A DNA stretch of 64,000 nucleotides. Origin: Morella rubra (Eukaryota > Streptophyta > Magnoliopsida > Fagales > Myricaceae). Positions 25,059 through 37,182 of the stretch are shown here, one piece after another; within the stretch, counting starts at the first letter, position 1, and each line of letters starts with the position of its first letter. The notes beneath the pieces are model-generated. The model searched no databases and was not told the origin of the DNA. It worked only from the letters and a program-made list of their open reading frames with translations. Location of the stretch: NCBI GenBank assembly GCA_003952965.2, contig CM025850.1:21403388-21467387 (forward strand). Reading direction: 5' to 3'. The position numbers were made by a program, and so were the translations under genes.

Positions 25059-26184
25059 CTGCAAATATAAATGGATTGAAAAAGAAAGGTAATATAGAAA
25101 TCAGCTTCAAATATCTTTATGTAATTTCAACACTCTGTCGTGGACTCAAAGAAAAAGTAATAAAACAACAACCAAAAGTCCCATATCGGATTGAAACAGA
25201 ACCACATCTTGAACGTGTAATGTCCTGTGAGACATAGGTGACTTGACAATTGTGGTAGCTAGAAAAAAGAGAAAGAGACATTAAGGGACCCATGGATCTA
25301 CACAGAGATTATTAGAAGATTGAGACTCACATAAATTAGGGGAAAACATGGAAAGACACTGAAAGTAATCTCTTTAACAAAGGGAAAAATATGGAACGGC
25401 TGACATAACTTTACCATAACTAAGCTGCATAAAGGTTTTACATAGCCCCCAAGAGAATCAGAACGAACTATAATTAGTTCCATAGATATATTCAAAGCAC
25501 TCATCTCCACTTAGATATATTCATACCTCATTCAGCGAGACACTAAACAAGAGAGCAAACATACCATTTCCATAAGGACAAACATCTTGTTAAGGACCAA
25601 GTGATCAAGGAAAAGTTAGAACCAAAACACGCATTCACACACTAACACGCATGCACGCAGACATATAAACATTAAGCATTCACTTAGTTTCTCAAATATT
25701 ATCTCCTTCTAACATACAACTCCATTCTTTTGACAGATGACTTCGTGCGCAACATGTCATAATTAAAAGCTACCTAGGCATTCACCTTCTTCTCAACTTG
25801 CTGCAACAAGTAAATGAGCGAAACCAAAAAATATGAAACAGAAAGTGTAAATAGAACAATTTATGGAGTATATAAGGGTACAATAAAGCATAAACAACAT
25901 TCTATCCTCCTGAGTAACATCTCAATTTGATTGAAATTCAAGGACAAAATTGGGACATATTGAATTATTGATAGCAGAAGTGTGATTTGATATAGCAATC
26001 TCAGTAGCCATAGGAATCCAAAACCTCTTCAATTTTTCTTGCTTCTCAGAAACCCATTAGATATTTAAAAAGCCAGCAATAATTCTAAACATCAGAACAA
26101 GTATGGATATTTTAACAGTGATGAACTCCACTTGGGAGTGAAATCTCAACAACAAGAGAACTTCCATTAACAAATACTAAATAA

Positions 26185-26412
26185 TTATTCTTCAAGACGC
26201 CAAGCCCACACGATATATTTCGATAATGGACGCAAACCTTCTCAGAGAGCTGCCTATTCTGCTCTCATGTTGGCGACTGCCTCCAAAGCCTTTAGTATAC
26301 ATTGATTTCTCTCCATCTCCTAAAGCTTCCTCTCTTGGCTAGCTGGGTCTTTCAACAACAAAACTTTGGACATATCTTTTACACCTGCCATGTCCAGGGA
26401 TTCCTCATCATC
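26185..26412 (-). pseudogene. Decayed unidentified coding fragment, left copy
   Basis: This is the mirror of 33821-34048; see that entry for the protein features. Boundaries are transferred from the right arm by position and may be off by a few bases. Confidence 0.4.
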
Positions 26413-27821
26413 TTAAAAGGTAATAACCAATTAAGCATCAAACTCAGAATTAATTCACCACAAGTGCTACAACCCCTTTCTACCACCACAAATTCAGAAG
26501 CCAAAGTCCAACAGACTAAGTAGTGAAGCAGACATCTAACGGCCTCACTAATTCCAAATAATGGGTTCAAAAGATTGAAGATAGTGAGTTCAATTTGACA
26601 TACAACTGGCACTTTCTTAGATTTCTTATCTAAGAACGCCAAATAAAACTTACAAAGGGATCTTGCATTATCTAAACAGTCAGAGAAATAGTATACTATT
26701 CTGTGCTTGTTATCCGAACATAATCATTGACAAAAATTTGGCCAGATTCCTGCATAACAAATGAGTCAGAGAAAAGGAGCATTTCTAGAGGAGTTTTTGT
26801 ATGGAGCTATTTATATGCAAACAAGCAGGAAATCTATTGCTGCTTACCACCATAATATCCCATACCAAATGCATTCTCTCCTCGATACCTACAGATTCCC
26901 ATCACCACATAGAGAAGAATTAAAAAGTAGAATAGCATAAGTTGGCCCCAGATAATTTCTCAGAGCAGTTTATATGATTTTAGAAAGTTAAGTACCAATT
27001 TTGATGATTACCATTGACACCATTAGGAATTTTTCAAAATCATCAATCCCTAGAGCTTTCTATGTGGAATTAAAGGAACAATGATCGATTCCAACAAGCT
27101 GCAAAAACGTTAAAAGTATCCTGAGAAACAAATTCACAGATCTCCATAAAACCAATATATTAAAGTCATGGAAAACATACTTTTGGTAGGCATGGAAAAA
27201 AGAACAAGAACAGAGTTTCTCTCCAGACTCCACGATAAATTGCTTAATTTAGGAGAGGAGACGAACAGAGATTGTGAACGGCAAGAATCTTGCAAATTCA
27301 GGAACATATGTCGTCAGCTTATTTACAAATCACAGAGACATATATCGTTAGCTATTTTCCAAATCACAGAGAATAAAAAAACCCTTGCCTGAAAAAGTTT
27401 CGTCTTTGTCTGAGCAACCGAGTTATACCCAAATCACAGAGACCTTAAGCAGAGTGATCCCAGGTTTTTGAGATTTCGACTGAGCTGCGACTTCCCCGAA
27501 TTTTTTCACCAGAGATCCTTGACGAGCAAGAAGATTATGGTCGGCATAAATATCGCACTAAAAAATCGTTGGCGACGACCACCTTCGTCGGCTCTGGGAT
27601 TTTTCTTGACAGACCCAAGCGGTGGAGGAAAGGTGATTGGGTTACCAAGGCACTCACGACGGCTGGTTCGTCGATGTAGTGTGGAGTTGGAAATAAAAAT
27701 TATATAAGCGCTACAGTAATTTCGATTTGGACATTCGCCAACCAGGAAGCCGACGCTGACTTGCAGTCGAGCTGTGAATTTTCAACTTTGACGAGTTTGG
27801 CTGAGTGGTGGAAGAAGAATG

Positions 27822-27875
27822 CGCTTTACCCACGTCCGCAACTTACCGCGTGGCTAAAGCGGGTATTTCCTCTAG
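27822..27875 (+). repeat. Helitron-like 3' hairpin and CTAG end, left copy
   Basis: Stem CGCTTTACCCACG pairs with CGTGGCTAAAGCG (one C-C mismatch), and the loop is 14 nt. Ten bases later comes CTAG, followed by T. Helitron 3' ends are defined by a short hairpin about 10-12 nt before CTRR, inserted between host A and T. The match is structural; no known family sequence is recognised. Confidence 0.5.
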
Positions 27876-28369
27876 TGATCAATTTTGTACACTTTGCATC
27901 TCTAACCATTAATTTAGACAAAAATTAATATTTTTAATTTATGAAATGATAATTTTATCTCCATATTTTTTTGGACCGTGACATTTTGTTTGAGTAAAGT
28001 ATTCATTCACTTAACAAGAATATTAATTTCTATTTCAATAAGGGAAAGTGTAAAGTGTACAAAAAAACTTAAAAAGGTTAAGTTTGGCGTACTAGAAATT
28101 TAAAAGAGTCAAACCATGTTTATATCAAGTGTGCATGGTTAGTAACTAATTGATTAAAAGTTGTTCAAAAAATTTGGTGCAAAAACTTGACTTGTACTAG
28201 TACAAAAAGTCACTTCATAAGCTTGGAGGCGTAAGTCGAGACACTCAGCATCTTTTGTCTTTTATACTCTCAAGAATGGTGATAAGTGCAAAGAGTGGTT
28301 GCATTTCATTCATTGAGATTATGGATAGGGAAAGTCAGAATTTGCCTCTAGGGGGCCAAATATCATTTT

Positions 28370-28730
28370 GGGTTGAAGAACCTTTTCGTCCTTGATTTTT
28401 ACACTCTTTTTTCAAAATAGTCTCCGGGTTTCAATATGATCACCAATAGTCTCTGAATTTTTCCTTTCGTCAAAAAGTCCTTTCGTTAGTTTTAAGTCCA
28501 ATCACCTATCAATAATACACGTCACGATGAATTAAGTTCTAGCACGTGGCTGTCATTCTGGGTCTGACATGTAAGGTCTATTAGGTGACTGTATTTGAGG
28601 CTAATGAAACGAAATAGAAGGACCGTATTAATAAAATTAAAAATTTTAGGGACTGCTGGTGACTGATATAAAACATGGGGACTATTTTTAAAAGAGTGTA
28701 AAATTCAAGGACTACAAATGTCTTTAACCC
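28370..28730. mobile_element. MULE-type MITE, 361 bp, left copy
   Basis: The ends are about 40-bp inverted repeats (GGGTTGAAGAACCTTTTCGT and the complement of CAAATGTCTTTAACCC), each continuing into a shared TTTTACACTCTTTT-type tract. Flanking 9-bp direct repeats are TATCATTTT (28361-28369) and TATAATTTT (28731-28739), one mismatch. A 9-bp duplication with long terminal repeats indicates a non-autonomous Mutator-like element. Confidence 0.75.
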
Positions 28731-29308
28731 TATAATTTTTGCTCGAAAGTAAAATATCCTAATAGTGTACGCAATAAATGAAATCTTCAATTTTTCATTA
28801 TAATCAAAATAAGCAAAGTCAAATGTAACAACATACTCTAAGACTTAAAAAAGAAAAAAATTATAAACTTTAACTTAAGTGTAAAATTCAAAATTTCATC
28901 AACTATGCCAATTGAACCATATCCATAAGAATCTCTAAGTTAACAAGAAGGGTCATGCAGGCCCAGAAGAATCTCTACGATAATATAGGCACACACAAAT
29001 AAAGAAGAAGTCAAAATAATACAAGCACTCACAAATAATACAGAAAAAAATAGAGCAATACTATTTAATTAGAAAATAATAATTAAATATAATAATATTT
29101 AGAATTCTAACCTTGAAGATGAATTTTTTTACCGGCAACGCAAAAAATTTGTTGTATTCAAAGCGTTGAGTGTGCATTTTGTGATTTTCTATATATGGGT
29201 AAAATAGTGTGGGAGAGCTAGAGAAAGGAGAGAGGCGAGTGAAAGAAAATCTGGGACAGTAAGAGTGTAAATCCTAAGAGGCAAAAAGTGAGAAGAATTA
29301 GAACTTTA

Positions 29309-29699
29309 GGGGATGTTCGGTTTATAAAAAATTGTAAAATTTTTAAGATTTTAATAAAATTTTGAATATTTATGTAGATTTGAGTTTTATATATTTTTGT
29401 GTAAAAGTTGGTGAAAAGTTTTAAAAATATTTAATTTTTTAGAGTTTGTGAAGAGGTGTAGAAAGAAATGATTTCATGTAATTGTTTAATAAAAATTATC
29501 GGAGTTAGGTGAAAAGTATAAAGAGAGAATATTTGTCATAATTTTTTCTTAAAAAGTATTGGAGTTTGTGTGAAAAATTATTAAAGATTGTGTAAAAGTA
29601 TTGGTGTTCGTTTAGAAATTTTTGAGATTTTGGATGTTCGTTTTGTAAATTTTGTTGAATCCTATTATTTCTAAAATACTTTTATAAACGAACATGCCC
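29309..29699. mobile_element. hAT-like MITE of about 390 bp, left copy
   Basis: The ends GGGGATGTTCGGTTTATAAA and (complement) GGGCATGTTCGTTTATAAAA are inverted repeats of about 20 bp. The inside is AT-rich and without coding capacity. The family is inferred from the GTTCG-TTTATAAA style of ends, common in plant hAT MITEs. The target duplication is unclear because of flanking homopolymers. Confidence 0.5.
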
Positions 29700-30100
29700 T
29701 TAAAAAAAAGGTCTTTTTAAAATTTTAGGGGCCCCTGTAAGGTCGTCTCTGATTATGGACGAAATTAATGGCTCGCGGCTGTTATATTTACGTAATGGAG
29801 GATATTAACCCCCGAGGGGATATTATTGTTGTCTTCTTTTGAATATCTAACATTCAACGTGCAACTTTATTAGATGGAAATTTATCTGCTTCAAAAAGAA
29901 AAAGGCAGCCTACTTGCAATTTTGGTGGCTTTGTATTTGACCAGTCATCATTGCCTTTTTTTATCCCTAAATTTTGAATTTATGCAAATAAAAAAAAAAA
30001 TTCGTCCTTTTAGTTTTGCAACTACTCATAGCTGATCCCGAGTTTTTCACCGTTTGTCAAATTGGTCGTTTGTTAGATGTAATCTGAACAAAAAATTAAT

Positions 30101-30123
30101 TAATTATTTTACTAAATTAAAAT
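30101..30123. repeat. 23-bp spacer at centre of the inverted repeat
   Basis: This is the only non-palindromic sequence between the arms: A/T except for one C, TAATTATTTTACTAAATTAA plus AAT. It contains no sequencing-adapter sequence. The adjoining 100 bp on each side are perfectly complementary by eye. The arm ends resemble one end of a common plant MITE, so the pair around the spacer may itself be a foldback element. Confidence 0.9.
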
Positions 30124-30524
30124 ATTAATTTTTTGTTCAGATTACATCTAACAAACGACCAATTTGACAAACGGTGAAAAACTCGGGATCAGCTATGAGT
30201 AGTTGCAAAACTAAAAGGACGAATTTTTTTTTTTATTTGCATAAATTCAAAATTTAGGGATAAAAAAAGGCAATGATGACTGGTCAAATACAAAGCCACC
30301 AAAATTGCAAGTAGGCTGCCTTTTTCTTTTTGAAGCAGATAAATTTCCATCTAATAAAGTTGCACGTTGAATGTTAGATATTCAAAAGAAGACAACAATA
30401 ATATCCCCTCGGGGGTTAATATCCTCCATTACGTAAATATAACAGCCGCGAGCCATTAATTTCGTCCATAATCAGAGACGACCTTACAGGGGCCCCTAAA
30501 ATTTTAAAAAGACCTTTTTTTTAA

Positions 30525-30920
30525 GGGCATGTTCGTTTATAAAAGTATTTTAGAATACATAATAGGATTCAACAAAATTTACAAAACGAACATCCAAAAT
30601 CTCAAAAATTTCTACGAACACCAATACTTTTTACACAATCTTTAATAATTTTTCACACAAACTCCAATACTTTTTAAGAAAAAATTATGACAAATATTCT
30701 CTCTTTATACTTTTCACCTAACTCCGATAATTTTCTATTAAACAATTACATGAAATCATTTCTTTCTACACCTCTTCACAAACTCTAACAAAAATTAAAT
30801 ATCTTTAAAACTTTTCACCAACTTTTACACAAAAATATATAAAACTCAAATCTACATAAATATTCAAAATTTTATTAAAATCTTAAAAATTTTACAATTT
30901 TTTATAAACCGAACATCCCC
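30525..30920. mobile_element. hAT-like MITE of about 390 bp, right copy
   Basis: This is the mirror of 29309-29699. It differs by several short indels, for example three bases near 30550 and two near 30613. It begins GGGCATGTTCGTTTATAAAA and ends in the complement of GGGGATGTTCGGTTTATAAA. Confidence 0.5.
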
Positions 30921-31498
30921 TAAAGTTCTAATTCTTCTCACTTTTTGCCTCTTAGGATTTACACTCTTACTGTCCCAGATTTTCTTTCACTCGCCTCTCT
31001 CCTTTCTCTAGCTCTCCCACACTATTTTACCCATATATAGAAAATCACAAAATGCACACTCAACGCTTTGAATACAACAAATTTTTTGCGTTGCCGGTAA
31101 AAAAATTCATCTTCAAGGTTAGAATTCTAAATATTATTATATTTAATTATTATTTTCTAATTAAATAGTATTGCTCTATTTTTTTCTGTATTATTTGTGA
31201 GTGCTTGTATTATTTTGACTTCTTCTTTATTTGTGTGTGCCTATATTATCGTAGAGATTCTTCTGGGCCTGCATGACCCTTCTTGTTAACTTAGAGATTC
31301 TTATGGATATGGTTCAATTGGCATAGTTGATGAAATTTTGAATTTTACACTTAAGTTAAAGTTTATAATTTTTTTCTTTTTTAAGTCTTAGAGTATGTTG
31401 TTACATTTGACTTTGCTTATTTTGATTATAATGAAAAATTGAAGATTTCATTTATTGCGTACACTATTAGGATATTTTACTTTCGAGCAAAAATTATA

Positions 31499-31859
31499 GG
31501 GTTAAAGACATTTGTAGTCCTTGAATTTTACACTCTTTTAAAAATAGTCCCCATGTTTTATATCAGTCACCAGCAGTCCCTAAAATTTTTAATTTTATTA
31601 ATACGGTCCTTCTATTTCGTTTCATTAGCCTCAAATACAGTCACCTAATAGACCTTACATGTCAGACCCAGAATGACAGCCACGTGCTAGAACTTAATTC
31701 ATCGTGACGTGTATTATTGATAGGTGATTGGACTTAAAACTAACGAAAGGACTTTTTGACGAAAGGAAAAATTCAGAGACTATTGGTGATCATATTGAAA
31801 CCCGGAGACTATTTTGAAAAAAGAGTGTAAAAATCAAGGACGAAAAGGTTCTTCAACCC
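31499..31859. mobile_element. MULE-type MITE, 361 bp, right copy
   Basis: This is the mirror of 28370-28730 and the same length. Direct repeats AAAATTATA (31490-31498) and AAAATGATA (31860-31868) flank the inverted ends. A 69-codon frame at 31439-31648 runs across its border and is not a gene. Confidence 0.75.
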
Positions 31860-33820
31860 AAAATGATATTTGGCCCCCTAGAGGCAAATTCTGACTTTCC
31901 CTATCCATAATCTCAATGAATGAAATGCAACCACTCTTTGCACTTATCACCATTCTTGAGAGTATAAAAGACAAAAGATGCTGAGTGTCTCGACTTACGC
32001 CTCCAAGCTTATGAAGTGACTTTTTGTACTAGTACAAGTCAAGTTTTTGCACCAAATTTTTTGAACAACTTTTAATCAATTAGTTACTAACCATGCACAC
32101 TTGATATAAACATGGTTTGACTCTTTTAAATTTCTAGTACGCCAAACTTAACCTTTTTAAGTTTTTTTGTACACTTTACACTTTCCCTTATTGAAATAGA
32201 AATTAATATTCTTGTTAAGTGAATGAATACTTTACTCAAACAAAATGTCACGGTCCAAAAAAATATGGAGATAAAATTATCATTTCATAAATTAAAAATA
32301 TTAATTTTTGTCTAAATTAATGGTTAGAGATGCAAAGTGTACAAAATTGATCACTAGAGGAAATACCCGCTTTAGCCACGCGGTAAGTTGCGGACGTGGG
32401 TAAAGCGCATTCTTCTTCCACCACTCAGCCAAACTCGTCGAAGTTGAAGATTCACAGCTCGACTGCAAGTCAGCGTCGGCTTCCTGGTTGGCGAATGTCC
32501 AAATCGAAATTACTGTAGCGCTTATATAATTTTTATTTCCAACTCCACACTACATCGACGAACCAGCCGTCGTGAGTGCCTTGGTAACCCAATCACCTTT
32601 CCTCCACCGCCTGGGTCCGTCAAGAAAAATCCCAGAGCCGACGAAGGTGGTCGTCGCCAACGATTTTTTAGTGCGATATTTATGCCGACCATAATCTTCT
32701 TGCTCGTCAAGGATCTCTGGTGAAAAAATTCGGGGAAGTCGCAGCTCAGTCGAAATCTCAAAAACCTGGGATCACTCTGCTTAAGGTCTCTGTGATTTGG
32801 GTATAACTCGGTTGCTTCATCAGACAAAGATGAACTTTTTCAGGCAAGGGTTTTTTTATTCTCTGTGATTTGGAAAATAGCTAACGATATATGTCTCTGT
32901 GATTTGAAATAAGCTGACGACATATGTTCCTGAATTTGCAAGATTCTTGCCGTTCACAATCTCTGTTCGTCTCCTCTCCTAAATTAAGCAATTTATCGTG
33001 GAGTCCGGAGAGAAACTCTGTTCTTGTTCTTTTTTCCATGCCTACCAAAAGTATGTTTTCCATGACTTTAATATATTGGTTTTATGGAGATCTGTGAATT
33101 TGTTTCTCAGGATACTTTTAACGTTTTTGCAGCTTGTTGGAAATCGATCATTGTTCCTTTAATTCCACATAGAAAGCTCTAGGGATTGATGATTTCGAAA
33201 AATTCCTAATGGTGTCAATGGTAATCATCAAAATTGGTACTTAACTTTCCTAAAATCATATAAACTGCTCTGAGAAATTATCTGGGGCCAACTTATGCTA
33301 TTCTACTTTTTAATTCTTCTCTATGTGGTGATGGGAATCTGTAGGTATCGAGGAGAGAATGCATTTGGTATGGGATATTATGGTGGTAAGCAGCAATAGA
33401 TTTCCTGCTTGTTTGCATATAAATAGCTCCATACAAAAACTCCTCTAGAAATGCTCCTTTTCTCTGACTCATTTGTTATGCAGGAATCTGGCCAAATTTT
33501 TGTCAATGATTATGTTCGGATAACAAGCACAGAATAGTATACTATTTCTCTGACTGTTTAGATAATGCAAGATCCCTTTGTAAGTTTTATTTGGCGTTCT
33601 TAGATAAGAAATCTAAGAAAGTGCCAGTTGTATGTCAAATTGAACTCACTATCTTCAATCTTTTGAACCCATTATTTGGAATTAGTGAGGCCGTTAGATG
33701 TCTGCTTCACTACTTAGTCTGTTGGACTTTGGCTTCTGAATTTGTGGTGGTAGAAAGGGGTTGTAGCACTTGTGGTGAATTAATTCTGAGTTTGATGCTT
33801 AATTGGTTATTACCTTTTAA

Positions 33821-34048
33821 GATGATGAGGAATCCCTGGACATGGCAGGTGTAAAAGATATGTCCAAAGTTTTGTTGTTGAAAGACCCAGCTAGCCAAGA
33901 GAGGAAGCTTTAGGAGATGGAGAGAAATCAATGTATACTAAAGGCTTTGGAGGCAGTCGCCAACATGAGAGCAGAATAGGCAGCTCTCTGAGAAGGTTTG
34001 CGTCCATTATCGAAATATATTGTGTAGGCTTGGCGTCTTGAAGAATAA
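33821..34048 (+). pseudogene. Decayed unidentified coding fragment, right copy
   Basis: One reading frame gives a convincingly protein-like sequence broken by stops. It starts DDEESLDMAGVKDMSKVLLL, continues KDPASQERKL, stop, EMERNQCILKALEAVANMRA, two more stops, GLRPLSKYIV, stop, AWRLEE, stop. The pattern is that of a soluble helical C-terminus whose Gln, Arg or Lys codons have decayed to stops. The parent gene is not recognised. It lies in the same orientation as the TBP exon. Confidence 0.45.
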
Positions 34049-35176
34049 TTATTTAGTATTTGTTAATGGAAGTTCTCCTTGTTGTTGAGATTTCACTCCC
34101 AAGTGGAGTTCATCACTGTTAAAATATCCATACTTGTTCTGATGTTTAGAATTATTGCTGGCTTTTTAAATATCTAATGGGTTTCTGAGAAGCAAGAAAA
34201 ATTGAAGAGGTTTTGGATTCCTATGGCTACTGAGATTGCTATATCAAATCACACTTCTGCTATCAATAATTCAATATGTCCCAATTTTGTCCTTGAATTT
34301 CAATCAAATTGAGATGTTACTCAGGAGGATAGAATGTTGTTTATGCTTTATTGTACCCTTATATACTCCATAAATTGTTCTATTTACACTTTCTGTTTCA
34401 TATTTTTTGGTTTCGCTCATTTACTTGTTGCAGCAAGTTGAGAAGAAGGTGAATGCCTAGGTAGCTTTTAATTATGACATGTTGCGCACGAAGTCATCTG
34501 TCAAAAGAATGGAGTCTGTATGTTAGAAGGAGGTAATATTTGAGAAACTAAGTGAATGCTTAATGTTTATATGTCTGCGTGCATGCATGTTAGTGTGTGA
34601 ATGCGTGTTTTGGTTCTAACTTTTCCTTGATCACTTGGTCCCTAACAAGATGTTTGTCCTTATGGAAATGGTATGTTTGCTCTCTTGTTTAGTGTCTCGC
34701 TGAATGAGGTATGAATATATCTAAGTGGAGATGAGTGCTTTGAATATATCTATGGAACTAATTATAGTTCGTTCTGATTCTCTTGGGGGCTATGTAAAAC
34801 CTTTATGCAGCTTAGTTATGGTAAAGTTATGTCAGCCGTTCCATATTTTTCCCTTTGTTAAAGAGATTACTTTCAGTGTCTTTCCATGTTTTCCCCTAAT
34901 TTATGTGAGTCTCAATCTTCTAATAATCTCTGTGTAGATCCATGGGTCCCTTAATGTCTCTTTCTCTTTTTTCTAGCTACCACAATTGTCAAGTCACCTA
35001 TGTCTCACAGGACATTACACGTTCAAGATGTGGTTCTGTTTCAATCCGATATGGGACTTTTGGTTGTTGTTTTATTACTTTTTCTTTGAGTCCACGACAG
35101 AGTGTTGAAATTACATAAAGATATTTGAAGCTGATTTCTATATTACCTTTCTTTTTCAATCCATTTATATTTGCAG

Positions 35177-35230
35177 ATTGATATATTATGCATGGGACAG
35201 AACTTGTTACAAACAGAAATCTTGAAGCAA
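35177..35230 (+). pseudogene. Unidentified 54-nt exon, right copy
   Basis: The sequence encodes IDILCMGQNLLQTEILKQ, preceded by TTTGCAG and followed by GTAAGG. The splice sites are textbook and the phase is zero. I do not recognise the gene. It may belong with the fragment at 33821-34048 or come from another locus. Confidence 0.45.
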
Positions 35231-37137
35231 GTAAGGGATGCTGTTTGGTTGCCTCGATTGTTAAGACTCTATCAATTTGACATTATCATTAGAAGGCTCT
35301 GTAGACATGTCTACCAGACATTTGATGTCTTCGCATTACGAAAGACGTGTATTGGATTGAGGTCTTTTGGTTTGGTCCTCTATTTATAGCAAGTTGTATA
35401 TTTGTATGCTTTTATTCAGGAATACATGTGTGGGATTCAGTCCTCAAATTGCTTTGTTTGCACTTCCACCGGATTCAAACCTTTGCAGAGTGTTTTCGAC
35501 TTGTTTTGTAAACTATTTTTGCATTTAGCATCCGTGCAACTGATAGAAGAAGAAATCTGTCTTTTCATCTGATGGTTCATGTGGGTTGATAAATTTGAAT
35601 AGAAGGTTTTGAATTTCAATTGTTAGTTGAATCAATGGGTTGGTAAAATTGTAACATGGCTCGCATTAAGATGAGAATGCAGCACATGAGAATGACAATC
35701 TCTTGAAGTAAAAGCAAAACGTTTAGATTGCTCTCGTAGGACACCGTATAATATGCTTTCTGCCTCCAGATTTGTTTTCTGCCATAGAAACGATCAGCAC
35801 CGTGGTGGTAGAAGAAGGACGCTACTCAGCTTAAATGATAACAAACCAAGACGTATTGAACTAAATGTGTGGCTAAAATGATCTTAACTAACTAAATAAT
35901 AAGTTTAATTTAACCAAAAAAACCCATCTTTAGGTAAATCATAATATTCTTCTTTTGCTTTTACGGATGCTAAACACTAATGGTTTTTTTTTTTTAAGAG
36001 AAACTAAACACATCTATCTGCTGCAAATCATAAACTATGTTGCTGTTCATATATATTTTTTTGGGTGAATTGTTGGTGTTCATATTACGGGTACTAAAAC
36101 TCCTATATTTTTCTTTAGGAAACAAACATGTCTATCTTGAGTAAATCATAAATTATAATTGACATGGAAACTAAACACTAATGTTTTACAGCTAAACTAA
36201 ACACATCTATCTTGCAAAATATGACATTGCTTTGAGCGGGAGAACACATTTATTTATCTTGCAAAATATAGCACCGAACATAGCCAAATAACATGGTTGT
36301 ATGCGGGCCTTCAGCCCCCTTGACAGTTTTTTATCATGGAATAAATGCAGTAGTTTTGACTAAAAAAAAAATTGAAAAGGGATGTAGCAGGGCACATTTA
36401 TTTATGGATCCCTTAACCACTCAGGGCACTCAGTGTTTCTTTGTGCGGGAGAACACATCTATTTAATTAAATTTCTTTTTGAATCTTCATGTGTAAAGTT
36501 GCCTCTTAGAATTTTTTTGGCAACTGAGCGGGAAGCGTAGGCGCCAGGACTTTGAACTCCAGGGGCACCATTGCAGGTGCTTGGGCTTTATTCTGGAGGG
36601 AGGTTCCCTTCAGGCTTTTAATTACCTCACCGAGGACTCTCATCAGGTTGGAGTTAATCTGTGAAGATGTGGCAGACATACAGGAGGCTTTGAAGTCTTC
36701 CCCTGCGTGGGAAGTAAGCTAGAAAACGAGACCAGGCAACCAAATGGCCCATCTCCTTGCGAAATGGGAAGCTCTCTCACAATCTTTTGGTTTTTTCTCT
36801 TGTAATCTGCTTCCTTCTCATATTAGGCAAGGCTTCTCTATGTCCAGTGTCCTTCGTTTTGTGAACTTGTGATTTCATTGCAGACCCTTGGAGATGGTCC
36901 GATGACTCTATTCTGGATTGACAGGTTATAGTTTCTCATTTCATAAAAAAGAAGAAGGTGTAATCACTTACTCATCATCCTGTCACTATAGAAACTGCAA
37001 ATTGATGCTTTCTGGTAGTTTGTTCCCTTGCTTTATGTTTAATGAGAAGTAGTAGAGTCTTTGATAAAAGTACTATATATATATATATATTTTTAAGGGC
37101 CTTTTTCTCAAATCTTACATGGCATCTCTACTTTCAG

Positions 37138-37182
37138 TATGCTCGAATTATTCAGAAGCTAGGTTTTCCAGGTAAGTTCAAG
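37138..37182 (+). pseudogene. TATA-binding protein exon fragment, right copy
   Basis: The exon encodes YARIIQKLGFPGKFK, preceded by CTTTCAG and followed by GTATTT. It matches the TBP segment YARIIQKLGFPAKFK at 14 of 15 positions. TBP is the core-promoter saddle protein of all three nuclear RNA polymerases, and this segment closes its first structural repeat. The adjoining TBP segments (GAKSEQQSKLAARK before; DFKIQNIVGSCDVKFP after) are not found within several kilobases on either side. This is therefore a captured orphan exon and not a working gene. The Ala-to-Gly change is at an otherwise invariant position. Confidence 0.8.

Larger units (their letters stand above)
21751..27875 (+). mobile_element. 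Probable Helitron with captured exon fragments, left copy
   Basis: The 3' end looks like a Helitron terminus: a 13-bp stem with one mismatch (27822-27834 with 27849-27861), a 14-nt loop, a 10-nt gap, then CTAG (27872-27875) followed by T. Upstream, this block contains splice-flanked pieces of at least one known host gene (TATA-binding protein) and several unrecognised exons, all antisense to the proposed element. Capturing exons of unrelated genes is typical of plant Helitrons. No Rep/helicase and no certain 5' TC end are seen, so the start given is nominal. Confidence 0.4.
10795..30100. repeat. Left arm of giant inverted repeat
   Basis: The reverse complement of this arm matches 30124-48960 almost throughout. 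Paired positions sum to about 60224 at the centre and rise slowly to 60248 near 16.2 kb through small indels. The sum then jumps to 59618 because of a 630-bp tandem duplication found only in this arm, and to about 59779 beyond 13 kb because of extra repeat units in the right arm. Homology fades at about 10795, so this arm lacks the last 300 bp of the CACTA-1 end that the right arm has. Arm differences include single-base indels and transitions. Confidence 0.97.

Noticed and set aside
28581-28790. 69-codon frame present in both arms
   Set aside because: It is conserved only because the arms are copies. It runs through a MITE and its border, and the translation is hydrophobic AT-rich noise.
30101-30123. 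Missed sequencing adapter at the turn of the palindrome
   Set aside because: The spacer is AT-rich genomic-looking DNA with no adapter sequence. An adapter-less foldback or a haplotype misjoin remains possible and is raised in the findings.
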